DNA from: Mucilaginibacter pineti
GTDB taxonomy: Bacteria > Bacteroidota > Bacteroidia > Sphingobacteriales > Sphingobacteriaceae
Direction of reading: 5' to 3'
Assembly (NCBI RefSeq): GCF_900101875.1
Contig: NZ_FNAI01000016.1
Coordinates: forward strand, 62,001 to 126,000
Length of the DNA stretch: 64,000 bases
A program made the position numbers and the translations under genes. The notes beneath the pieces are model-generated. The model was not told the DNA's origin. It ran no database searches and saw nothing but the letters and a program-made list of their open reading frames with translations. Positions 53,135 to 60,370 of this stretch are shown piece by piece. Each line of letters begins with the position of its first letter. Position 1 is the stretch's first letter.

Positions 53135-53950
53135 CTATCCCCCAAACGCCCAAACCAAAAACTTACCCATAGCCCTGCCCCAAGTTGCCGGGTCATGCGT
53201 ACCGCCAACCACTTCAAGGTATTGAATATCGGCAGGCCGGGTGTAGCCTTTATTTTCCAGTTCTTTGATCAGATCGATGGTGTCGTCAATGGCATCTATG
53301 ATGCCGTTCTTGTTGCGGTCGGTAGTTTCGTCTTTAGTGCCGGTTTGCAGCCAGAATTTAAGGTTGGGCTTATCCTTGGTGTTTTTAATAACCGAGTGCA
53401 TAATACGGTCGTTATCGGTATAGCCTTTTACCAGGTCCTTGCTGCGCCACCAGAACGAGCCGGAAAATACACCTACCTTATTAAACACATCGCTGTTATT
53501 CCAGGCAATATCAAAAGCCGAGAGGCCCCCTAAAGAAAAACCCGCATAAGCAGTAGTTTCAAAATGCTCAATACCGGTTTGAGCGGTTATCTGCGGCAAT
53601 AGCTCGGTTTTAATGAATTGGGTATATACATCGGCCTTGGCGCCGCGTTTTTTAAAGTCGGGCTGGCCGGCCACGCCGTATTCCTGCAGGCGGTCGTCGC
53701 CGGCATGAATGGCCACTATGAGTATCGGTTGTATGCGATTTGTACTGTAAAGCTGCTCCAGCGTTTGTTTAAGCTGCAGGTTTTCCAGTTCCTGCGCGTC
53801 GTTCAGCAACAGCAGGCTTAGCGGCTCGGCAAGGTCGCTTTCATCGGGCATAAGCAGGGTGCAGGTAACCTCCCTTTGCAGCAGTTTTGATGTTATGTTT
53901 ATATTTTTTTCGATGATCGTCATTTCAGTTTCAGCCCAGCCCAGGTACAT
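53135..53950 (-). CDS. Alpha/beta-hydrolase esterase (Fes/EstD-like)
   Basis: A 271-residue cytosolic serine hydrolase of the enterochelin-esterase/EstD type. The nucleophile elbow AGFSLGG has Ser139, and the HDP motif GGTHDPATW near the C-terminus supplies the catalytic His. No signal peptide is seen. Start is the ATG at 53950; a downstream Met at 53923 is an alternative. It is divergent from the second esterase and shares a 132-nt gap with it, so both could respond to one signal. It may hydrolyse an ester made or used by the adjoining ligase cluster. Confidence 0.85.
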   Translation of the reverse strand: MYLGWAETEMTIIEKNINITSKLLQREVTCTLLMPDESDLAEPLSLLLLNDAQELENLQLKQTLEQLYSTNRIQPILIVAIHAGDDRLQEYGVAGQPDFKKRGAKADVYTQFIKTELLPQITAQTGIEHFETTAYAGFSLGGLSAFDIAWNNSDVFNKVGVFSGSFWWRSKDLVKGYTDNDRIMHSVIKNTKDKPNLKFWLQTGTKDETTDRNKNGIIDAIDDTIDLIKELENKGYTRPADIQYLEVVGGTHDPATWGRAMGKFLVWAFGG

Positions 53951-53972
53951 CTTTATTTAAATTTTAAGGGCG

Positions 53973-53980
53973 CAAAAGTA
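53973..53980 (-). promoter_or_regulatory. Possible -7 element for the minus-strand esterase
   Basis: The minus strand reads TACTTTTG, an exact match to TAnnTTTG, 22 nt upstream of the esterase start. A CTG lies 20 nt further upstream, one base off the TTG -33 box. Confidence 0.4.
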
Positions 53981-54082
53981 AGGTATACTTTTTTATTTAT
54001 CAGGCTAAATATTAATTTATCAGTTAGTTGCCTTTCTCAAACAAACCACTTAACTTACATTCAGAAACCTGAATATACTATT

Positions 54083-54790
54083 TTGACTGAAAAATATCAC
54101 CGCTGGTATTCGCCAAACCTAAACACCCATCTTGAAATGCTGGTATTCGGCGACAGGGGTTTTCCTGTCATCCTGTTTCCAACAACCAGGGGGCGTTACC
54201 ACCAGAATAAGGATTTCGGACTCATAGAAAGCGCAAAATGGTTTATTGACGAGGGCCTTGTAAAAATATACTGCCCCGATACCATCGACGACCGCAGTTG
54301 GTACGATAAAGGCATCCATCCTGCCGATCGCGCCCGCAACTACACCTGGTACGATAAAATGTTGGTAAATGAACTGGTGCCCTGGGCCATGCACGAAACC
54401 GGTGTTGGCCAGGTAGCCATGGCCGGTTGCAGCTTTGGCGGTTATCATGCCGCCAACTTCGCGTTCAAACATCCCGAAAAAGTAGCGCACCTGTTTTCTA
54501 TGGGCGGCGCCTTCGACATAAAAATGTTTACCGATGGCCATTATGACGATAACATATTTTATAATAACCCGGTAGATTACCTGCCCGGCGGCAACCAGCA
54601 CGAATTATGGCAGATGAACATCATCCTCGGCACATCAGAGCATGACATCTGCAAAGATTATAATATCCAGCTGTCAAACATTTTAGCGCAAAAAAACATT
54701 AATCATTGGTTGGATATCCGCCCCTTTGCCCATCACGACTGGCCAATATGGAAGGAGATGTTCCCGCATTATTTATCAACGATAAAATAG
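54083..54790 (+). CDS. Alpha/beta-hydrolase esterase (putative cluster member)
   Basis: A 235-residue serine hydrolase. The nucleophile elbow MAGCSFGGYH has Ser117, with candidate Asp188 in GTSEHDIC and His217/His218 in FAHHDWPIW, so the full triad is visible. The start is TTG at 54083 (MTEKYHRWYSP); no ATG upstream is in frame, and the next in-frame ATG (codon 19) would remove conserved residues. The ATP-grasp gene begins 95 nt downstream on the same strand. The substrate is unknown, but the position suggests it acts on a product or precursor of the ligases. Confidence 0.87.
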   Translation: MTEKYHRWYSPNLNTHLEMLVFGDRGFPVILFPTTRGRYHQNKDFGLIESAKWFIDEGLVKIYCPDTIDDRSWYDKGIHPADRARNYTWYDKMLVNELVPWAMHETGVGQVAMAGCSFGGYHAANFAFKHPEKVAHLFSMGGAFDIKMFTDGHYDDNIFYNNPVDYLPGGNQHELWQMNIILGTSEHDICKDYNIQLSNILAQKNINHWLDIRPFAHHDWPIWKEMFPHYLSTIK

Positions 54791-54885
54791 ATTGAAGAAT
54801 AATAGAGTAAGGACAAAGGATTAACTTATTTATTACTATAAACACCGGCAACAGGCAACCCGCCACCGGCAACCGAAACACCCCC

Positions 54886-55968
54886 ATGAAAAAAATAGGC
54901 ATCTTATTCGGACAAGAAAACTCATTTCCACAGGCATTTGTGGACAGGATAAACCAAAAGGCCGAAAAAAACATATCGGCAGAGTTTGTACGCATTGATA
55001 AAGTAATGCAGGCCGAGCCATTAGATTACGCGGTAATTGTCGACCGGATTTCGCAGGATGTGCCCTTTTATCGCGCAGCACTTAAAAACGCTGCCATATG
55101 TGGTACGGCGGTAATCAACAACCCCTTTTGGTGGAGCGCCGATGAAAAGTTTTTCAATAACGCCCTGGCTGTTAAAATTGGCGTACCCGTACCTAAAACC
55201 GTTATCCTGCCATCAAAAGACCTACCCGATGATACTACCGACAGATCGTTCCGTAACCTGGCCTACCCGTTGGATTGGGAGGGGATTTTCAATTATGTTG
55301 GTTTCCCGGCCTACATGAAGCCTTTTGACGGTGGCGGGTGGAAAGAGGTTTATAAGCTGGATGATAAAGAAGATTTCTTTGACAAATACAACCAAACCAA
55401 ACAGTATGTAATGATGCTGCAGGAAGAGGTTGTTTTCGACGATTATTTCCGTTGTTATTGCATTGGCGGCAAGCATGTGCGTATTATGCAGTACGAGCCC
55501 CGCAATCCGCATCACCTGCGCTACGAACATGGCAAGGCCCCGGCATCAAAAAAACTACTGGAAACAGTAAAAAACTATGTTATAAAACTCAATCAGTTTT
55601 TAGGCTACGACTTTAATACGGTAGAGTTTGCCATTCGTGATGGTATCCCCTACGCTATTGATTTTTGCAATCCCGCGCCCGATGCCGAAGTAACCAGCGT
55701 AGGCCAGGAAAATTTTGAATGGGTAGTTGAAACTGCCGCCGACTACGCGATTGAGCGCGCCAAAAAGCAAAAGCCTAACGTTGATAACCTCACCTGGGGC
55801 GAATATGTAAAAACATCAGCCGCAAAATTACCGCTGATCAGCGCCAAAGCAAAACCTGCTAAAGAAGATGTTTCGGTTGGTAAAGTTGCCCATACTATTG
55901 AGGCTGAGGGTAAAGTGAAGAAAGAGAAAGTGGTGAAAGCGGCGGCACCCAAAAAGGCAAAGAAATAA
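54886..55968 (+). CDS. ATP-grasp family ligase with basic C-terminal tail
   Basis: A 360-residue ATP-grasp enzyme that likely forms an amide bond between a carboxylate and an amine. Lys145 in AYMKPFDGGGWKEVY is the ATP-binding lysine; the metal-binding acidic residues are Glu247 (VEFAI) and Asp259/Asn262 (IDFCNP). The first 100 residues form the expected N-terminal alpha/beta domain. The last 40 residues (321-360) are very rich in Lys and Ala and end KKAKK, which is unusual. The DUF4262 gene follows after 2 nt. Confidence 0.82.
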   Translation: MKKIGILFGQENSFPQAFVDRINQKAEKNISAEFVRIDKVMQAEPLDYAVIVDRISQDVPFYRAALKNAAICGTAVINNPFWWSADEKFFNNALAVKIGVPVPKTVILPSKDLPDDTTDRSFRNLAYPLDWEGIFNYVGFPAYMKPFDGGGWKEVYKLDDKEDFFDKYNQTKQYVMMLQEEVVFDDYFRCYCIGGKHVRIMQYEPRNPHHLRYEHGKAPASKKLLETVKNYVIKLNQFLGYDFNTVEFAIRDGIPYAIDFCNPAPDAEVTSVGQENFEWVVETAADYAIERAKKQKPNVDNLTWGEYVKTSAAKLPLISAKAKPAKEDVSVGKVAHTIEAEGKVKKEKVVKAAAPKKAKK

Positions 55969-55970
55969 AG

Positions 55971-56429
55971 ATGATAGATCCGACTGTAATTGATAACAAA
56001 CTTCAGGACGACATAAAAAATTTTGGTCTTCAGGTGTTATATATAATGGAAGACGAACAGGGGCCTGGCTTTAGCTATTCTATTGGGTTATATGAAAGTT
56101 ACGGCCATCCTGAAATAATTATGGTAGGGCTTAAACAGGATCTGATGCATACCCTCATAAATAATATGGCTTATGATATTAAAGACGGCAAGGTATTTAT
56201 CCCATTCAAATATGAAGCTGACATTCTTGATGATTTTGAATGTTATTTTGTTGAAGTAGAGAAATCAAATTATGATGCCTATGTTGGTCAGGCGCAGAAA
56301 TATTATAAGAGAGATGGGTTTCCTTTATTACAATGTATCTATCCAACAGTTAAAGGCATTTATCCCTGGGAAGATGAGTGGCCTGAAAGCATTAAAGATT
56401 TACAGCCCATATTAGGGCCATTAAAATAA
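55971..56429 (+). CDS. DUF4262 family protein
   Basis: A 152-residue soluble protein, 2 nt after the ATP-grasp stop. Its core EDEQGPGFSYSIGLYESYGH followed by PEIIMVGL is the hallmark of DUF4262, a family seen near various defence or toxin loci but without known function. By eye it is more AT-rich than its neighbours, with codons that favour A/T at position three, so a recent insertion into the ligase operon is possible. It has no signal peptide or membrane helix. A perfect 34-bp inverted repeat follows. Confidence 0.8.
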   Translation: MIDPTVIDNKLQDDIKNFGLQVLYIMEDEQGPGFSYSIGLYESYGHPEIIMVGLKQDLMHTLINNMAYDIKDGKVFIPFKYEADILDDFECYFVEVEKSNYDAYVGQAQKYYKRDGFPLLQCIYPTVKGIYPWEDEWPESIKDLQPILGPLK

Positions 56430-56432
56430 AAA

Positions 56433-56547
56433 TTGTCATTTCGAACGAGGTACGAGGAGAAATCTTGTAGCCATTGCATGTCGGAAATACATAGCCTGCA
56501 CGCAAAACCGCATAAGATTTCTCCTCGTACCTCGTTCGAAATGACAA
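56433..56547. repeat. Dispersed palindrome, TGTCATT family, copy 4; 34-bp perfect arms
   Basis: A 115-nt element whose arms 56433-56466 and 56514-56547 are exact reverse complements over all 34 bp, opening TTGTCATTTCGAACGAGG. The 47-nt centre carries no ORF. It lies between DUF4262 and the GCS2-type ligase and is the most perfect copy in the window. Being exact, it may be recent. Confidence 0.95.
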
Positions 56548-56578
56548 CACAATTAGTGTATATAACCCCTAACCAATT

Positions 56579-57676
56579 ATGAACGAGTTTACCTTAGGTG
56601 TTGAAGAAGAATTTATGGTGATTGACCCTGTTACCAGGGAATTAAAATCACATGAGCAAAAAATTGTGGATAGCGCTCAAAAGATCCACGAGGATCAGGT
56701 AAAGGCCGAAATGCACCAGGCTGTTGTAGAGGTAGGCACCCACATTTGCAAAAACACGCAGGAGGCCCGTAAGGAGGTAAGCAAACTACGCACTACCGTA
56801 GCCCAGTTAGCCGGCGATATTGGCCTGCGCATCGGTGCAGCGGGAACGCACCCGTTTTCACTCTGGCAGCACCAGCTTATTACAGATCATCCGCGGTATT
56901 TTGAAATTGTTGATGAAATGCAGGAGGCCGCCCGATCCAACCTTATTTTTGGGTTGCATGTACATGTGGGCATCCAATCTCGGGATATGGCCATTCATAT
57001 AGCCAACCAGGTGCGATATTTTTTGCCGCATGTTTACGCTTTATCCACAAATTCGCCATTTTGGGAGGGGCGTAATACGGGCTTTAAATCATTCCGCACT
57101 AAGGTGTTTGACAAATTCCCGCGCACCGGCATCCCCGATTACTTTAGCAGTATTGAAGAGTACGACAGCTACATTAAGCTGCTGGTAAAAACCAACTGTA
57201 TTGATAACGCCAAGAAGATCTGGTGGGATATCCGGGTTCACCCCTTTTTTGAAACCATCGAATTCCGCATTTGTGATTGCCCTATGCTGGTTGATGAAAC
57301 TATTGCCTTTACCGCGCTTTTCCAGGCGCTTTGTGCAAAGCTGTACAAGCTAAGGCAGCAAAACATGAAATTCATCACCTACTCACGTGCGCTTATCAAC
57401 GAAAACAAATGGCGCGCTGCCCGCTATGGTATCGACGGTAAAATGATTGACTTTGGCAAGGAAATGGAAGTGAACACCCGCTCGCTGATTTTGGAGCTGC
57501 TTGACTTTGTAGACGATGTAGTAGATGAACTTGGCTCGCGCGATGATCTTCAATACGTACACAAAATACTGGAGCATGGCACCGGCGCCGATAGGCAACT
57601 CGCCATTTACCAGCAAAACAGTAGCTTTGTAGATGTGGTGGATTACATAACTTCGCAAACTTTAAAGGGATTGTAG
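56579..57676 (+). CDS. GCS2-type carboxylate-amine ligase (YbdK-like)
   Basis: A 365-residue enzyme of the glutamate-cysteine ligase 2 family, which ligates the gamma-carboxylate of glutamate (or a related acid) to an amine. The signature GVEEEFMVID at the N-terminus, the metal-binding EMHQAVVEVGTHIC with Glu44, His46 and Glu51, and FGLHVHVGI (His127, His129) are all present. YbdK of E. coli is a weak gamma-glutamylcysteine ligase; the true substrate here is unknown. It lies between two palindromic elements in the ligase cluster. Confidence 0.9.
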   Translation: MNEFTLGVEEEFMVIDPVTRELKSHEQKIVDSAQKIHEDQVKAEMHQAVVEVGTHICKNTQEARKEVSKLRTTVAQLAGDIGLRIGAAGTHPFSLWQHQLITDHPRYFEIVDEMQEAARSNLIFGLHVHVGIQSRDMAIHIANQVRYFLPHVYALSTNSPFWEGRNTGFKSFRTKVFDKFPRTGIPDYFSSIEEYDSYIKLLVKTNCIDNAKKIWWDIRVHPFFETIEFRICDCPMLVDETIAFTALFQALCAKLYKLRQQNMKFITYSRALINENKWRAARYGIDGKMIDFGKEMEVNTRSLILELLDFVDDVVDELGSRDDLQYVHKILEHGTGADRQLAIYQQNSSFVDVVDYITSQTLKGL

Positions 57677-57699
57677 GCCACCCAGTCAAATTTAAAAAG

Positions 57700-57848
57700 T
57701 GTCATTTCGATAGAGCAAGGTGGATTGTGCGCCGGGGCGAAAGAGAAATCTTATACGCCCGCAATGCACGATAGTAGATTTAGCACATGAAGTATAAGAT
57801 TTCTCCTCACGGCAACCGCACATCTCCCAACGAGTTCGTCGAAATGAC
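57700..57848. repeat. Dispersed imperfect palindrome, TGTCATT family, copy 5
   Basis: A 149-nt element that opens TGTCATTTCGATAGAGC and closes with GTCGAAATGACA. An inner pair near GAGAAATCTTATAC (57743-57756) and GTATAAGATTTCTC (57792-57805) is a perfect stem. It resembles the copy at 56433-56547. No ORF. Confidence 0.85.
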
Positions 57849-57883
57849 ATTAAATTAAAAAATTGACAAAAGTATTTTAGTAT

Positions 57884-58714
57884 ATGACAAATAAACCGGA
57901 AATAAAAGTAGCAATACTTGATCTGTACGATGGGATAGCAAACGAGGGGATGCGCGGTTTCCAGGATATTTTAAACAGGTACAAAGCACAGCACGATTTA
58001 AATTTAAGCTATAAAATATTCGATGTACGCCGGGGCGGCGAAATGCCCGGCCTCAATTTCGACATTTATATATCAAGCGGCGGACCGGGCAGTCCGCTGG
58101 CTGAAGGTACCGAGTGGGAGAAAAAATATTTCAGGCTGACAGACAAACTGGAAGATCATAACCTATCCAACAATACCGATAAAAAGCACGCTTTTTTTGT
58201 GTGTCATTCCTTTCAGCTGATGTGCCTTAAATATGACCTGGGCGATATCAATACCCGTCGTTCGCCTTCATTTGGGGTATTACCGGTAAACCAAACCTCG
58301 GCAGGTGCCAATGAACCCATTTTAAAGGGACTGGCTGATCCGTTTTACGCAGTAGATTCGCGCAGCTGGCAGGTGATCAACCCAAATGAAAACCTCTTTA
58401 AAGAACTGGGGATGCAGCTGGTAGCCATTGAAAAAGAGCGCCCGCACATTGACCTGCCTCGCGCTATGATGGCTGTCCGTTTTAACCCGTACTTTTTCAG
58501 CACGCAGTTCCATCCCGAGGCAGATGCCGATGGGATGCGATCGATGCTTTTGCGCGAAGAAAAAAAGGATGAAGTAATAAACGAACACGGCGAAGTTAAA
58601 TATGCAGAAATGCTGCAACGCCTTGCAGACCCAGACAAAATAACCCACACACAACAAACCATGATCCCCAATTTTTTAGACCGGGCCGTGATGGATTTGC
58701 AGGGGTTAGTTTAG
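57884..58714 (+). CDS. Class I glutamine amidotransferase-like protein
   Basis: A 276-residue stand-alone GATase1 domain resembling the GMP-synthetase amidotransferase. The oxyanion region SSGGPGSPL, the nucleophile Cys107 in FFVCHSFQL and the His210/Glu212 pair in STQFHPEADA give a complete triad. It has no synthetase domain, so it probably feeds ammonia to, or hydrolyses an amide made by, the neighbouring ligases. PuuD-like gamma-glutamyl hydrolases have the same fold. It ends the ligase cluster. Confidence 0.88.
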   Translation: MTNKPEIKVAILDLYDGIANEGMRGFQDILNRYKAQHDLNLSYKIFDVRRGGEMPGLNFDIYISSGGPGSPLAEGTEWEKKYFRLTDKLEDHNLSNNTDKKHAFFVCHSFQLMCLKYDLGDINTRRSPSFGVLPVNQTSAGANEPILKGLADPFYAVDSRSWQVINPNENLFKELGMQLVAIEKERPHIDLPRAMMAVRFNPYFFSTQFHPEADADGMRSMLLREEKKDEVINEHGEVKYAEMLQRLADPDKITHTQQTMIPNFLDRAVMDLQGLV

Positions 58715-58730
58715 GGTAATAGAAAGAAGG

Positions 58731-58829
58731 TTGTCATTGAGAGCGAAGCGTGGCAATCTCGTCATACTATTCCACCGTGCTGGGTGTATAACTTGTCCTG
58801 TGAGATTGCTTCGTTCCTCGCAATGACAA
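58731..58829. repeat. Dispersed imperfect palindrome, TGTCATT family, copy 6
   Basis: A 99-nt element with ends TTGTCATTG (58731-58739) and CAATGACAA (58821-58829), with internal AGCGAAGCGTGGCAATCTC and GAGATTGCTTCGTTCCTCG arms. It lies between the amidotransferase and the RND adaptor. No ORF. Confidence 0.85.
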
Positions 58830-58868
58830 GTTTCTATAAATAGACAAGCTAGCATATCACCGAAAACA

Positions 58869-58901
58869 ACAAAGCCGCAACCAAACTGGCCGCGGCTTTG
58901 T
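58869..58901. terminator. Terminator hairpin between amidotransferase and RND adaptor
   Basis: ACAAAGCCGC (58869-58878) pairs with GCGGCTTTGT (58892-58901), a 10-bp stem with a 13-nt loop. The T runs on both sides are short, so it is moderate in strength. It lies at the end of the convergent pair. Confidence 0.75.
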
Positions 58902-58921
58902 ATTCAAATTGTATATTATTG

Positions 58922-60271
58922 TTAATTGCCTTTGGCATCTTTATTATCGGTATTGAATAATTTAGATTTATCAACCTTTTCAATTACCATACCATCGGAA
59001 AGTGTTTTTGAAATTGCCGAATATGGTGCCGATACCACTTCTTCGCCACCTTTAAGGCCGCTCAAGATCTGGATGTAGGTATCGTTTTGGATGCCTGTTG
59101 TTACCTGTACCTGTTTTAGCTTGTTGCCGTTAAGTACAAATACATATTCTTTCACCGGCGCGGTTATCTGTGGTTTAGTTTTATCGTCGTCCTTTTTAGG
59201 TGGACCATTGCTTTCTTTCTTTTCTTCGCGGGTAGTTACCGATTGAATGGGTACCGACAAGGCCTTGGCCTGATTAGTATTGATATCAACAGTAGCGGTT
59301 AATCCCGGGCGGAATGGCGAAGGGTTATCGGCTGTCTTTTTCAGCAATGCGGCGTATGATGCAGCGTTGATACGTACCTTAACCGTAAAGTTAGTAACCT
59401 GATCGGCAGTGGTACCAACCACATTGGCCGAGCTTCCTATTTCAGAAACCACACCGGTAAATTTCTTACCTAAAAAAGCGTCAATCTCAATATTTGATGA
59501 ATCGCCCAAAGCAATGCGGTTAATGTCGTTTTCGTTCACATCAACGTTTACGTCCATTTTGCTCAGGTCGCTAATGGTCATGATCTCGGTACCGGCAAAT
59601 TGCTGGGTTCCTAAAACACGCTCGCCCAATTCAATTGAAAGTTTAGATACCACACCATCAACCGGAGAATAAATAGTTGTTTTGGCAAGGTTATCCTGCG
59701 CTTCTTTAACAGAAGCCTGTGATTGCGCCAAACCATATTGCGATCCTATTACGTTTTGCTTGGCTGCTTCATAGCTGGCCTTTGCGCCTTCATAAGCTGC
59801 TTTTGCATTTTCAAACTCAGATATGGTAAGTACTTTATTTTTATAAAGCTCCTGGCTACGTTTAAAAATACCGGTCTGGTTAGTAAAAGTGGCTTCGGCT
59901 TGTTTCAGCATCTGGCCAGAGTTGCCTACGCTTGCTTTTTGAGTGTTGTACGATGCAATAGCGCGGTCATAACCAGATTTTAAGATGTCGGGTCTTATTT
60001 TACACAACAGCTGGCCTTTTTTAACCACGTCGCCTTCTTTAATTGGCAACTCAACAACCTCGCCCGATACTTCGGGGCTTATTTTAACCTCAATGTGGGG
60101 TTTAATTTTTCCGCTGGCCGATACCGTTTCGTTAATTACCCGCACGTCGGCTTTTTCAACAGCTACCTGCGTTAGGGCTGGTTTGCCAATTATGCCTGTC
60201 GCTTTGCCAATAATAAGCAATACAACTATTACGCCCAGGGCGATTAAAATATATTTAGTAGTTTTTCCCAT
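58922..60271 (-). CDS. Periplasmic adaptor subunit of an efflux system (HlyD/MacA-like)
   Basis: A 449-residue membrane-fusion protein. An N-terminal helix (about 6-27) anchors it, followed by a biotinyl-lipoyl half-motif (VSASGKIKPHIEVKISPEVS), a coiled-coil hairpin (about 90-195), the second lipoyl half (TTIYSPVDGVVSKLSIE), beta-barrel and MP domains. A Lys/Pro/Asp-rich insert lies near residues 355-375. It connects an inner-membrane pump to TolC. The tolC-like gene is directly upstream, but no pump gene is adjacent, which is unusual. Confidence 0.9.
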   Translation of the reverse strand: MGKTTKYILIALGVIVVLLIIGKATGIIGKPALTQVAVEKADVRVINETVSASGKIKPHIEVKISPEVSGEVVELPIKEGDVVKKGQLLCKIRPDILKSGYDRAIASYNTQKASVGNSGQMLKQAEATFTNQTGIFKRSQELYKNKVLTISEFENAKAAYEGAKASYEAAKQNVIGSQYGLAQSQASVKEAQDNLAKTTIYSPVDGVVSKLSIELGERVLGTQQFAGTEIMTISDLSKMDVNVDVNENDINRIALGDSSNIEIDAFLGKKFTGVVSEIGSSANVVGTTADQVTNFTVKVRINAASYAALLKKTADNPSPFRPGLTATVDINTNQAKALSVPIQSVTTREEKKESNGPPKKDDDKTKPQITAPVKEYVFVLNGNKLKQVQVTTGIQNDTYIQILSGLKGGEEVVSAPYSAISKTLSDGMVIEKVDKSKLFNTDNKDAKGN

Positions 60272-60370
60272 GACTTTGTAATTTCTGAATTCGGGTTTTC
60301 GACTTCGGATTTATTTTTGTTTTAAGTTTAGTTTCTTTCAAATCTTCCGGTATCTCCGGAATTTCGACCT

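Noticed and set aside
9914..58829. TGTCATT elements as a CRISPR array
   Set aside because: They are single, widely spaced palindromes with no regular spacer, and no cas gene is present.
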